From: Paenibacillus sp. PK3_47
GTDB lineage: Bacteria > Bacillota > Bacilli > Paenibacillales > Paenibacillaceae
Assembly (NCBI RefSeq): GCF_023520895.1
Contig: NZ_CP026029.1
Span: forward strand, 5,208,001 to 5,272,000
Length of the DNA: 64,000 nucleotides
Reading direction: 5' to 3'
Numbering within the stretch: the first letter of the stretch is position 1; every line of letters starts with the position of its first letter. The notes beneath the pieces are model-generated. The model was not told the origin of the DNA. It did no database searches and saw nothing but the letters and a program-made list of their open reading frames with translations. Shown here in pieces: positions 7,589-16,359 of the stretch. Both the position numbers and the translations under genes were made by a program.

Positions 7589-9057
7589 ATGGTTTGACAC
7601 GAAGAGTAGTGATTGTAGGCGGCGGGCTGAGTGGTCTCAGCGCCGCTTTTTATGTCCGGAAATATTACCGGGAAGCCGGAATGGAGCCGGATATCGTGCT
7701 GATCGAGAAGGACAAGACGCTGGGCGGCAAAATTGAAACGCTGCACCGTGACGGTTTTGTCATCGAAAAGGGACCTGATTCCTTCCTCGCCCGCAAAACG
7801 GTAATGAGCGATTTAGCCAAAGAGCTCAAGCTGGAACAGGAACTGGTTACGACAAATCCGAATGCGAAGAAGACGTACATACTGCAGCGGGGCAAGCTTC
7901 ATCCTATGCCGGCTGGTCTGGTTCTGGGAATTCCCACGGAAATCAAGCCGTTTTTGAAGAGCGGTCTGGTCTCCTTCGGCGGCAAGATGCGGGCGTTAAT
8001 GGACTTCGTGCTTCCGCCCCGGAAGAGTACAGAGGATGAGTCGCTCGGGTCTCTGATTGAGCGCCGTCTCGGACCGGAAGTGCTGGAGAATATGACAGAA
8101 CCGCTGCTGGCGGGCATTTATGCCGGGGATATGCGGAAGATCAGCCTGCAGGCTACTTTCCCGCAGTTCGGTGAAGTTGAGCGGCAGTACGGGAGCCTGA
8201 TCCGCGGCATGACGACAGGCCGCAAGCCGGTAGAGACGCACACAGGGACCAAGAAGAGCGCCTTCCTGACGCTGCGTAAAGGACTGCAGAGCATGGTTCA
8301 AGGCCTGATCCAGGACCTGCATGATGTGGAGCAGCGTACAGGGACAGGGGCAGTTGGCATCAGAAAACGCAGTGAGACGGGGAGCGGGCACCCGGCAGCC
8401 GGTACGGAAGCACGGTATGAAGTGGAGCTGGATAATGGTGAAGTTCTGCCTGCGGATGATGTCTACGTGACCGTGCAGAATTTTGCTGCTGCCAATCTGC
8501 TGCGGCCTCATGTCAGTGTCTCCGCACTGGATAACGTCAATTATGTATCTGTTGCCAACGTAGTACTGGCTTTTACCAAGAAAGACATCGTTACTGAATA
8601 TGACGGCTCAGGGTTTCTCGTTCCGCGCAAGGAAGGCCGTAACATCACGGCCTGCACCTGGACGTCAACGAAATGGCTGCACACCAGCCCGGATGACAAG
8701 GTGCTGCTGCGCTGTTACGTCGGACGTTCCGGTGACGAGCAGAATGTCCAGCTGCCGGATGCCGCCCTGACCGAGCTGGTCCGCAAGGATCTCAAAGAGA
8801 TTATGGGGATTACAGCGGTGCCGCTGTTTACCGAGATCACCAGGCTTGAGCACTCCATGCCGCAATATCCGGTAGGCCATCCGGCGGCTATCGCAGGACT
8901 TCGGACCGAGCTGGCCGAGAAGCTGCCGGGTGTATATGCATTCGGTGCCGGTTATGACGGCATAGGCATGCCTGACTGCATCAAGCAGGCCAAGGAAACA
9001 GCAGAGAAAGCAGCCGAGGATATTAAGCGGCAGTTAAAGACTGGTACACAGCAATAA
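7585..9057 (+). CDS. hemY: Coproporphyrinogen/protoporphyrinogen III oxidase
   Basis: 490 residues. FAD-dependent oxidase. The dinucleotide-binding motif VVIVGGGLSGLSAAF lies at residues 8-22 and ends with the C-terminal FAD contact GAGYDGIGMPDCI. In Firmicutes HemY (CgoX) oxidises coproporphyrinogen III to coproporphyrin III, the substrate of HemH. HemQ, which finishes this route, is not in the window. The ATG overlaps the hemH stop by four bases. A strong terminator follows at 9112-9146. Confidence 0.96.
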   Translation: MNGLTRRVVIVGGGLSGLSAAFYVRKYYREAGMEPDIVLIEKDKTLGGKIETLHRDGFVIEKGPDSFLARKTVMSDLAKELKLEQELVTTNPNAKKTYILQRGKLHPMPAGLVLGIPTEIKPFLKSGLVSFGGKMRALMDFVLPPRKSTEDESLGSLIERRLGPEVLENMTEPLLAGIYAGDMRKISLQATFPQFGEVERQYGSLIRGMTTGRKPVETHTGTKKSAFLTLRKGLQSMVQGLIQDLHDVEQRTGTGAVGIRKRSETGSGHPAAGTEARYEVELDNGEVLPADDVYVTVQNFAAANLLRPHVSVSALDNVNYVSVANVVLAFTKKDIVTEYDGSGFLVPRKEGRNITACTWTSTKWLHTSPDDKVLLRCYVGRSGDEQNVQLPDAALTELVRKDLKEIMGITAVPLFTEITRLEHSMPQYPVGHPAAIAGLRTELAEKLPGVYAFGAGYDGIGMPDCIKQAKETAEKAAEDIKRQLKTGTQQ

Positions 9058-9111
9058 TATCGATGACAGTCTTCACGGCGCAGATGACAGGATTTTAGGA
9101 TTTATCGGGGA

Positions 9112-9146
9112 ACGGTGGAGCGGAGGTCACGCGCTCCACCGTTTTT
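9112..9146 (+). terminator. Terminator of the hem operon
   Basis: An 11-bp perfect stem (ACGGTGGAGCG 9112-9122, CGCTCCACCGT 9132-9142) followed by a five-T run. Confidence 0.9.
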
Positions 9147-9173
9147 GCAATCCGGTAACTCCAACAGTCTACT

Positions 9174-9204
9174 TTGGAGGCTGAAGTAATAGTTATGCTA
9201 TAAT
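9174..9204 (+). promoter_or_regulatory. Possible promoter of the CapA-like gene
   Basis: TTGGAG (9174-9179) and TATAAT (9199-9204); the 19-bp spacer is long, so the -35 assignment is weak, but the -10 is perfect. Confidence 0.45.
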
Positions 9205-9240
9205 AGAAACACTTTAAGGCAAAGGAGAATATTTGTACCC

Positions 9241-10638
9241 ATGTATCCGCCGCGATCAAGCAACCGACAGAAGAGCAAGAAAAGGAGCAAGCGCCGGCGC
9301 AAAACGGCTTGGGCATGGATAAATGTAAGTCTGCTTTTTTTGATTACAGCTATGCTTACTTTTTATTTCATCAGTGATAACGAAAAAAGCATTTCTGCCC
9401 CTCCGCCCGGGGAGGAAGCAGTCCAGCCTTCACCGGAGAATACGCCTCAGGCGACGCTGGCAGCAGTCATGCCTACGCCTGAAGCAGAACCTACAGCTGT
9501 TATTACGCCTTCTCCGGCAGTAACGCCGGAGCCCGAGCCTTCACCTACCCCCGAACCGGTGATGAGCCCCGAAATGACCGCCGCGCCGGAAGCAACAGAA
9601 GCTCCGGATGAAGATGAGGCCGGCGGGAAAGCAGACAGCCCGGCGTCCGGCGGGAGTGCTGTATCCGGCTTGCCGGAGGATGCTTCCGGAGAGACCATTA
9701 AGCTCAATTTTGCAGGAGACGTCATTTTTGCCGGCAGAGTGGGGGAGCTGCTCCAGAAGAATGGCTACGCCTATTCCTACGCCGCGCTGGACGGAATGTT
9801 CAAAAAGGATGATCTGACCGTCGTCAATCTCGAAACTCCGATCACCACAGGCGGAGTGGGGGCCGCCGACAAGCAGTTTGTATTCAAGGGTGCTCCTGAG
9901 GCGCTGGATGCACTCAAGGCCGCAGGTGTGGATGCGGTAAATCTGGCCAACAACCATACCCTGGATCAGGGTGAGGAAGGGCTGCTGGACACCTTGGACC
10001 ATCTCAGCAAGCGCAGCATTCCATATGTCGGGGCAGGCTCGGACAGCAAGGAAGCTTATTCTGCGCAGTATTTTGAACGCAAAGGCATTAAAATCGCACT
10101 GCTGGGCTTCACACGGGTGATGCCGAAGAGCGACTGGATGGCTGGTGCGAAGAAGCCGGGGGTGGCTTCGGTTTATGACAGTGCAGAAGCATTGAAGGCC
10201 ATTACAGCTGCCAGGAAGAAGGCAGACCTTGTTGTCGTCGTTGTCCATTGGGGCAAGGAACGGGTGGAGCAGTATGATGCTATCCAGCAGGCGCTGGGGC
10301 ACAGCTTCATTGATGCCGGAGCCGACCTTGTAATGGGGGGTCACCCGCATGTACTGCAGGGCATTGAGCCCTATAAGGGCAAATGGATTGCCTACAGTAC
10401 AGGGAATTTTATTTTTACCAGATCCACGAACCCCGCTACCTGGGAGACAGCAGTATTTCAGGCAGAGTGCAGTGCAAAGGGCCAATGCTCGCTTCAGCTG
10501 AGTCCGATGTACGCTGAGCTGGGCCAGCCAGTACCGATGAACGAAGCGGACGGACAGCTGCTGCTGAACAAGGTGGAGTCATTGTCCGCCGGACGGGTTA
10601 AGATCAACAACGACGGTACTGTCATGCAGGTCCGCTAG
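9241..10638 (+). CDS. CapA-family (poly-gamma-glutamate synthesis-like) metallophosphatase-fold protein
   Basis: 465 residues. A basic N-terminus (RSSNRQKSKKRSKRRRKT) precedes one membrane segment (about 22-42), then a proline/glutamate-rich linker (about 50-145), then the PGA_cap domain (about 155-430). Domain motifs are NFAGDVIFAGR, VNLETPIT, NLANNHTLDQG, VVVVHWGKE and MGGHPHVLQG. The layout places the domain outside the cell. CapA relatives take part in poly-gamma-glutamate anchoring or export, but no capBC genes are nearby, so the role here is open. The Shine-Dalgarno AAAGGAG lies an unusual 13 bases upstream of the ATG. Confidence 0.87.
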   Translation: MYPPRSSNRQKSKKRSKRRRKTAWAWINVSLLFLITAMLTFYFISDNEKSISAPPPGEEAVQPSPENTPQATLAAVMPTPEAEPTAVITPSPAVTPEPEPSPTPEPVMSPEMTAAPEATEAPDEDEAGGKADSPASGGSAVSGLPEDASGETIKLNFAGDVIFAGRVGELLQKNGYAYSYAALDGMFKKDDLTVVNLETPITTGGVGAADKQFVFKGAPEALDALKAAGVDAVNLANNHTLDQGEEGLLDTLDHLSKRSIPYVGAGSDSKEAYSAQYFERKGIKIALLGFTRVMPKSDWMAGAKKPGVASVYDSAEALKAITAARKKADLVVVVVHWGKERVEQYDAIQQALGHSFIDAGADLVMGGHPHVLQGIEPYKGKWIAYSTGNFIFTRSTNPATWETAVFQAECSAKGQCSLQLSPMYAELGQPVPMNEADGQLLLNKVESLSAGRVKINNDGTVMQVR

Positions 10639-10751
10639 CGGGGTACCTTGTCTGATGAAACTATCGTAAGCAGGTCATTCCCCGTTCTTATGTCAAAGTA
10701 TTCTCCGAGAGGTTCGGGGAGGGACCATACTTCTGCGGGAGGTGTACTTAG

Positions 10752-11483
10752 ATGAAAAATATGTGTGTTGCCCACCGCGGATTTTCCGGAAAAGCGCCTG
10801 AGAATACACTCGCCGCCGTACGCATGGCGCTGGCCCTTCCCTTTGTGAGGTGGATGGAGATCGATGTTCAGCTTACCAAAGATGGCGTCCCTGTTGTCAT
10901 TCATGATTTTTCACTGGACCGTACGACCAACGGACACGGGAAAGTGAAGAATATGGACTTTGAGCACATCCGGCGGCTGGATGCCGGCTACTGGAAAGGG
11001 CGTGCTTTTCGCGGAGAAAGGGTACCCTCTTTGGAAGAGGTTCTGACGCTCGCCGCGGGCAGGCTGAAGCTCAACATTGAGCTGAAGACAACCGGCGATA
11101 TGTATCCGGGGCTGGAGAAGGCCGTAATTGATCTGGTCAATGCCAAGGGTATGCGCGATGAGGTGGTCCTGACCTCGTTCGACGCCGGTGCGCTGCAGCG
11201 GATCAAGGAGCTGGACCCCCGTATAAGCACAGGGCTGATCTACGATTCAAGAATGGGAGACCCTGCCAAAAAGCTGAAGGAGCTGGACTGTTCCTTTCTT
11301 TCGATCAGCTTTGCCCGGCTGAACCCGGGGCTTGCGAAGCTGCTCGCCGAACGCGGGATCAAAATTATGGCCTGGACAGTGAACAAGGCGAAGGAAATGC
11401 GCCGGCTGTCCGAAATGCATTCAGATATCATGATCTGTACCAACCGTCCGGACATTTGGGGCGATACGTTTTTGAAGGCTTGA
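10752..11483 (+). CDS. Glycerophosphodiester phosphodiesterase (GDPD family)
   Basis: 243 residues, typical of the cytosolic GDPD size. Catalytic and metal motifs in order: AHRGFSGKAPENT (7-19), MEIDVQLT with the metal-ligand Glu and Asp (about 35-42), VVIHDFSLDRTTNG, and NIELKT. It should cleave glycerophosphodiesters to glycerol-3-phosphate and an alcohol. No signal peptide is seen, so a cytosolic role is likely. Start fixed by GGGAGG 8 bases upstream. It lies 113 bp after the CapA-like gene with no clear terminator between. Confidence 0.93.
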   Translation: MKNMCVAHRGFSGKAPENTLAAVRMALALPFVRWMEIDVQLTKDGVPVVIHDFSLDRTTNGHGKVKNMDFEHIRRLDAGYWKGRAFRGERVPSLEEVLTLAAGRLKLNIELKTTGDMYPGLEKAVIDLVNAKGMRDEVVLTSFDAGALQRIKELDPRISTGLIYDSRMGDPAKKLKELDCSFLSISFARLNPGLAKLLAERGIKIMAWTVNKAKEMRRLSEMHSDIMICTNRPDIWGDTFLKA

Positions 11484-11537
11484 CAGACATTTATTCCGCT
11501 TGGCAACTACTATCGACGGGAAGAGAGCTGAAGGTAT

Positions 11538-12161
11538 ATGTGCGCTGCTGTTAATAACGTTTACTGTGTTGGACGCAATTACAAATTACATGCTGAGGAA
11601 CTCGGCAATGAAGTTCCGGCGGAGCCGCTCATCTTTCTGAAGCCCTCCCACTCGGCTGTCTCCCTTGACAAGGCAGTGATTGAGCTGCCCAAAAATGCCG
11701 GTATGATTCATTACGAAGGCGAACTGGTTCTGCGTATTGCCCGGGATTATACTCCAGGCATGACTGTAGAGGAGCTGGTCGATGTCATGGCGCTTGGCCT
11801 GGATTTCACATTGCGGGACGTTCAGGACGATCTGAAAAAGAAAGGTCTGCCCTGGACGGCTGCCAAAGGCTTTAAGAATGCCGCTCCGCTGACCCCGTAT
11901 ATTGCGTTTCCGGACAAAGAGGAGCTGGAGGCCAGCGATTTTACAGTGCTCAAGAACGGAACCGAGGTTCAGCGCGGTAACGTGAAGAATATGATTTTCC
12001 CCTTGCAAAAAATTATCGATTTCATTGCTGCCCGCTACGGGCTTGGCAAAAATGATATTATTTTTACGGGCACACCGGCAGGGGTAGGCCCCGTTGTTCC
12101 GGGCGATTCGTTCGAGCTGTACTGGGGTGACAAGCTGATGGGCACCTGCCTGATCGGTTGA
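11538..12161 (+). CDS. Fumarylacetoacetate hydrolase family protein
   Basis: 207 residues, the short single-domain form of the FAH family. Family marks are YCVGRNYKLHAEELGN near the start, FLKPSHS, the metal-site segment IHYEGELVLRI, FTLRDVQDDLKKKGLPW, AAKGF, and the C-terminal IIFTGTPAGVGPV. Such enzymes cleave C-C bonds of acylpyruvates or act as oxaloacetate decarboxylase/tautomerase; the substrate cannot be told. The stop codon overlaps the start of the DUF92 gene by four bases (ATGA type), so the two are co-translated. Confidence 0.92.
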   Translation: MCAAVNNVYCVGRNYKLHAEELGNEVPAEPLIFLKPSHSAVSLDKAVIELPKNAGMIHYEGELVLRIARDYTPGMTVEELVDVMALGLDFTLRDVQDDLKKKGLPWTAAKGFKNAAPLTPYIAFPDKEELEASDFTVLKNGTEVQRGNVKNMIFPLQKIIDFIAARYGLGKNDIIFTGTPAGVGPVVPGDSFELYWGDKLMGTCLIG

Positions 12162-12973
12162 TGAGTCCGCTGATTCAATGGGTGATCGGCGCCTGCGGCG
12201 CCCTGCTGGTCGCCGGAGCCGCTTACCGCAAGCAGTCGCTCAGCTTCTCCGGCATGGTCGCGGCTGTACTTATGGGAACGATCTATTTCGGAGCCGGAAA
12301 TGCGTTCTGGTTCGGCATACTGCTGGTGTTCTTTATATCCTCCAGCATGCTCTCCAGGCTTCATCATGAGAACAAAGCGGAGCTTGAGCAGACTTATGAC
12401 AAAACCGGCCGGCGGGATGCCGGTCAGGTATTCGCCAACGGCGGGATGGGCATGCTGCTGGTGCTGCTGAATGCGGTCTATCCGCTGGAGCTCTGGGGAT
12501 TTCTCTTTATCGGCGTAATGGCCACGGTTACTTCGGATACCTGGGCAACAGAGATCGGTACACTGGCCAAGAAGCCTCCGCGTTCCGTGCTGACAGGCAG
12601 GGTGCTGCCTGCCGGAACCTCGGGCGGCGTCTCGCTGCCAGGTACCCTTGCCGCAGCTGCCGGCGGCATCCTGATCGGTGTCGCTTCATGGGTGCTGCGC
12701 GCAGTCTCGGGAATGGAAAGTCATCCCTTCCTGCTGCTGGTGCTGGCCGGTCTGGCCGGTGGTCTGGCCGGGGCATTTGCTGATTCCATCCTCGGCGCGA
12801 CGGTGCAGCGGATGAACCGCTGTCAGGTCTGCGGCCGGGAGGTGGAGGCCTCGCAGCATTGCGGGACACCTACTGTGCACTCCCGGGGCTGGCGCTGGAT
12901 GGACAATGATGCGGTCAATGCAATCAGCTCGCTGATCGGCGGAGCGGTTGCACTTCTGGCAGGTGTGATATGA
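12158..12973 (+). CDS. DUF92 integral membrane protein
   Basis: 271 residues with about six or seven hydrophobic helices and the conserved DUF92 stretches FANGGMGMLL, TVTSDTWATEIG and PGTSGGVSL (here AGTSGGVSL). A cytosolic loop near 222-240 carries RCQVCGREVE and HCG, a possible small zinc site. Plant relatives (VTE6) are phytyl-phosphate kinases, so a polyprenyl or lipid-phosphate role is possible, but no bacterial function is established that I can name. Translationally coupled to the FAH-family gene upstream. Confidence 0.88.
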   Translation: MMSPLIQWVIGACGALLVAGAAYRKQSLSFSGMVAAVLMGTIYFGAGNAFWFGILLVFFISSSMLSRLHHENKAELEQTYDKTGRRDAGQVFANGGMGMLLVLLNAVYPLELWGFLFIGVMATVTSDTWATEIGTLAKKPPRSVLTGRVLPAGTSGGVSLPGTLAAAAGGILIGVASWVLRAVSGMESHPFLLLVLAGLAGGLAGAFADSILGATVQRMNRCQVCGREVEASQHCGTPTVHSRGWRWMDNDAVNAISSLIGGAVALLAGVI

Positions 12974-13017
12974 TTTAGTAACATGTACTGATATACTCAA
13001 TGTTAGGAGGTGGACCG

Positions 13018-13644
13018 GTGAGCAGCGCATCCTCAGAGCGCAAACATAACGCTATTCTTGATGCTGCTTATGAGCTCTTCGGTTCAGGCGGTTTTTACGA
13101 AACGAAGATGTCGGAAGTGGCAGAGCGTGCGGGAATTGCAAAAGGCACGGTCTATTTATATTTCAAAAGCAAGGAAGACCTGTTCATGGCCGTTACGCGG
13201 CGTGACTGTGAAGGATTTCTGCTGCAGCTTGAGGACAAGCTTCAGGCTTGCGGCACTCTGGCAGACAAATTATCGGTTATCGCCGTGCATCATCTTTTTT
13301 ATTACTATGAACGCAAGCAGCATACCAAGCTGTTCTTCCGGGCTCCCAACAACAATCCGGAGCTGATGGCTTATATGGCCCAATTCATGCAGGATTACAT
13401 GCAGGCTGTAGTAAAGGTGCTGCTGGAAGGCAAGGCGAGGGAGCCTGAGCTGATGGCGGAGTCCTATATCGGGATGCTGGACCGCCTGAAGATGGATATT
13501 ATGCTGAACCCCGGCTTTTCGGAGCAGGATGCGCATAAACGGGCGGAATTTGCTGCCGGGCTGTTCATCCACGGGGCATTGGGCAGCATGAACGCTGATG
13601 AGGTACATAACCTGCCTGTAGCAGAGGAACAGGAAGAGGCGTAA
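13018..13644 (+). CDS. TetR/AcrR family transcriptional regulator
   Basis: 208 residues. The N-terminal helix-turn-helix is plain: AILDAAYELFGSGGFYETKM, then AERAGIAKGTVYLYF (about 33-47). The C-terminal ligand domain is not of a recognised class. An ATG at 13000 would add six residues, but AGGAGG at 13005-13010 lies inside that frame, so the GTG at 13018 (7-base spacing) is the start. It stands 36 bp ahead of the ABC-F gene, which it could control; no operator palindrome was recognised. Confidence 0.9.
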   Translation: MSSASSERKHNAILDAAYELFGSGGFYETKMSEVAERAGIAKGTVYLYFKSKEDLFMAVTRRDCEGFLLQLEDKLQACGTLADKLSVIAVHHLFYYYERKQHTKLFFRAPNNNPELMAYMAQFMQDYMQAVVKVLLEGKAREPELMAESYIGMLDRLKMDIMLNPGFSEQDAHKRAEFAAGLFIHGALGSMNADEVHNLPVAEEQEEA

Positions 13645-13680
13645 TCCGCTGTTAAAATATAACGCAAGCGAGGACAGAGC

Positions 13681-15609
13681 ATGAATATTATGACCGTGGA
13701 GCATCTTTCCAAGAGCTATGGAGAGAAAATATTGTTCCGTGACGCATCGTTTGGCATGGATGACCGGGATAAAATCGGAGTTATCGGTGTCAACGGTACA
13801 GGGAAATCAACCTTTCTGAAAATTATCGCCGGGCTGGACACAGCAGATGAAGGGCAGATTGCCATCGGCAACGATGTGCGGGTCCAGTATCTGGCGCAGA
13901 ATCCGCCTTATGAACCGGAGAATACCGTGCTGCAGCAGGTGTTTGCCGGGGATGATCCGGGACTTGCCACCATGCGCGAATATATGGAAGTCACCGCTTT
14001 GCTGGAGCAAAATCCGGGTGACGCGGGACTTGAAAGCAAGCTGGTGCGCATCAGCCAGGCGATTGATGCAGCAGGAATCTGGCAGCTGGAGAGTGAAGCC
14101 AAAACCGTGCTCACCAAGCTCGGAATCACGGCTTTTGATGCGCTGATGGATACGTTATCCGGCGGGCAGCGCAAGCGTGTAGCTCTTGCAGCGGCGCTGA
14201 TTACACCTTCGGAGCTGCTGATCCTGGACGAGCCTACCAACCATATTGATACTGATTCCGTTGCCTGGCTGGAGCAGTATTTGCAGAAGCGGCGCGGCGC
14301 ACTGCTGATGGTGACGCATGACCGTTACTTCCTGGAGCGGGTAGCGAGCGTAATGCTGGAGCTGGACGGCGGACGTCTGTTCCGCTATGAAGCGAATTAC
14401 TCCCGGTTTCTGGAGCTGAAGGCGGACCGTGAGGAGCGTGAGGCCTCAGCCGAGCAGAAGCGGCAAAATCTGCTGCGCACCGAGCTGGCCTGGATCCGGC
14501 GGGGAGCCAAGGCGCGGACTACGAAGCAGAAGGCCCGGATCGACCGCTTTGAGAAGCTGAAGGAGAGCCAGGGCGGCACCTCGTCAGGTTCTATGGATAT
14601 TTCCGTGGCTTCAACCCGCTTGGGCCGCAAAATTATTGAAATCAAGGATCTGACCAAGGTCCTGGATGGACGGACGCTGATTAAAGATTTGAATTATATT
14701 GCCGTTCCCCAGGACCGGGTAGGAATCGTCGGCAAGAACGGCAGCGGCAAATCTACACTGCTGAACATGATTGCCGGCAAGCTTCAGCCTGATAGCGGCG
14801 AAGTTGAGCTTGGAGCAACTGTCAAGCTGGGATACTTCACCCAGGAGCATCAGGATATGGACGGCAGCATGCGGGTCATTGAGTATGTAAAGGAAGAGGC
14901 GGAGATCGTCAAAACGGCGGATGGCAGTGTCATCACGGCAGGCCAGATGCTGGAGCGTTTCCTGTTCCCGCCGGCTATGCAGTGGACTCCGATTGCCAAG
15001 CTGTCCGGGGGCGAAAAAAGACGACTTTATCTCCTCCGTGTCCTTATGGGAGCCCCTAACGTGCTGCTGCTGGATGAGCCTACCAATGATTTGGATATCG
15101 GAACACTTGCCATACTGGAGGATTACCTCGATGAATTTCCCGGCGTAGTCTTTACAGTATCCCATGACCGCTATTTTCTGGACCGTGTCGTTGATAAGCT
15201 GATTGCCTTTGAGGACGGGAATATCCGGGTACATGTCGGGAACTACAGTGAATATGAGGAATGGATGGCCAAGAACGTTACTTCGCGCAGTGATTCCGCC
15301 ACGAACGAAGGCGCCGGTAAACGCGGAGCACCGCAGCAAAACCAGAATGCCTCAAGTCCGCCGCCGGCCAAAGAAAAGGTGAAGTTCACCTTCAAGGAAC
15401 AGAAGGAGTACGAAACCATCGATGAGATGATCGAGCAGGCGGAGCAGCAGCTTGTTGATATTAATGCGGAGATGGAAGCTGCTTTTGCAGATTCAGCCAG
15501 ACTTCAGGAGCTGCTGGAGAAACAGCGTCAGGGTGAAGCGGAGCTGGAAAGGCTGATGGAGCGCTGGACCTATTTGAATGAGCTTGCGGAGAAGATTGCC
15601 GGAAAGTAA
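13681..15609 (+). CDS. ABC-F family ATPase (YfmR/Uup-like)
   Basis: 642 residues with two ATP-binding cassettes and no membrane segments. Cassette 1 has Walker A GVNGTGKST (36-44), signature LSGGQRKRV and Walker B LLILDEPTNHID. A basic linker rich in R, K and E follows. Cassette 2 has GKNGSGKST, LSGGEKRRL and LLLDEPTNDLD. A glutamate-rich coiled-coil tail (about 560-640) matches the Uup/YfmR C-terminal domain. These proteins act on the ribosome, not in transport; YfmR in Bacillus relieves stalled translation. Could alternatively be an antibiotic-protection ABC-F, but the C-terminal domain favours YfmR/Uup. Confidence 0.92.
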   Translation: MNIMTVEHLSKSYGEKILFRDASFGMDDRDKIGVIGVNGTGKSTFLKIIAGLDTADEGQIAIGNDVRVQYLAQNPPYEPENTVLQQVFAGDDPGLATMREYMEVTALLEQNPGDAGLESKLVRISQAIDAAGIWQLESEAKTVLTKLGITAFDALMDTLSGGQRKRVALAAALITPSELLILDEPTNHIDTDSVAWLEQYLQKRRGALLMVTHDRYFLERVASVMLELDGGRLFRYEANYSRFLELKADREEREASAEQKRQNLLRTELAWIRRGAKARTTKQKARIDRFEKLKESQGGTSSGSMDISVASTRLGRKIIEIKDLTKVLDGRTLIKDLNYIAVPQDRVGIVGKNGSGKSTLLNMIAGKLQPDSGEVELGATVKLGYFTQEHQDMDGSMRVIEYVKEEAEIVKTADGSVITAGQMLERFLFPPAMQWTPIAKLSGGEKRRLYLLRVLMGAPNVLLLDEPTNDLDIGTLAILEDYLDEFPGVVFTVSHDRYFLDRVVDKLIAFEDGNIRVHVGNYSEYEEWMAKNVTSRSDSATNEGAGKRGAPQQNQNASSPPPAKEKVKFTFKEQKEYETIDEMIEQAEQQLVDINAEMEAAFADSARLQELLEKQRQGEAELERLMERWTYLNELAEKIAGK

Positions 15610-15640
15610 AGCGCAAGGTTTACAAATACTTTTTTTTATA

Positions 15641-15683
15641 AAAGCAGTCTGGCGCCGGGATTCCGGCTGCCAACTGCTTTTTT
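15641..15683 (+). terminator. Terminator after the ABC-F gene
   Basis: AAAGCAGT (15641-15648) pairs with ACTGCTTT (15673-15680), with inner GCCGG/CCGGC pairing, followed by T residues. Confidence 0.8.
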
Positions 15684-15785
15684 GATCGGCAGCAATGACC
15701 GCATATCAGAGGAATTTTCCTGCTCTGGTCAAGCACACTGGCGATTTTGATCTCCTGTAATACAGTATTACGAGGAGGCGGTTGC

Positions 15786-16265
15786 ATGCCAAGAATAGCC
15801 CAGACTACCAGTGGGTTAAAAGCCTTTATTGCTGCTGCGGAAATGGCCTGGTTTGACGTGTATGATTCTGCAGATGAATTCAGGGTCATTACGGTCGGCG
15901 GTGCAGAGTATAAACGTCTGCCGCTGAAGTTCAGTACCAGAGCCAAGGTCATTGCGTATTTCCGGAAATATTGGGGAACTGCGATGAGTAACCGGATGTT
16001 CTGCAATCTGCAGACTGTTACCCGGAATAACAGATTGTATGTTATTGTGGGAGACACCGGGACCATCCCGTTCATCCCCAGAAGAATTACGGTCAGAAGC
16101 CGGACTGCAAGCAGAATCAGATTGACGGCGGTGCTGTCTATCGATGAAGCAGCGGATGAAGATATTGAAAGGGTGCGCTATCTGATCGCTAAATCAGGCG
16201 AGAGGCTCGTCATTCTGAACAGGGACAAGAAAAATACCGATCCCCGGTACTCTTCCTGTCCATAA
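15786..16265 (+). CDS. Uncharacterised protein with weak resemblance to IseA (DL-endopeptidase inhibitor)
   Basis: 159 residues. The start is ATG 15786 after GAGGAGG; a longer frame from 15747 contains that ribosome binding site. The order of segments (YKRLPLKFSTRAKVIAYFRK, a WGTAMSNRM helix, RLYVIVGDTGTIPF, and a final beta-rich part ending RLVILNRDKK) recalls IseA/YoeB, which inhibits cell-wall DL-endopeptidases. IseA is secreted, whereas this protein has no signal peptide, so either it works inside the cell or the resemblance is only of fold. Single gene with a bidirectional terminator after it. Confidence 0.7.
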   Translation: MPRIAQTTSGLKAFIAAAEMAWFDVYDSADEFRVITVGGAEYKRLPLKFSTRAKVIAYFRKYWGTAMSNRMFCNLQTVTRNNRLYVIVGDTGTIPFIPRRITVRSRTASRIRLTAVLSIDEAADEDIERVRYLIAKSGERLVILNRDKKNTDPRYSSCP

Positions 16266-16282
16266 TCCTTATCCACTAACAA

Positions 16283-16332
16283 AAAAGGGTGCCGCAAGAG
16301 TAATGTTACCATTACGGATGCAGCACCCTTTT
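16283..16332. terminator. Bidirectional terminator between convergent genes
   Basis: A 10-bp stem AAAAGGGTGC (16283-16292) / GCACCCTTTT (16323-16332), with an inner GTAATG/CATTAC hairpin. A/T tracts at both feet can serve both strands. Confidence 0.8.
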
Positions 16333-16359
16333 GCTGTTACTGGCCTTGAATAAGTTTCT

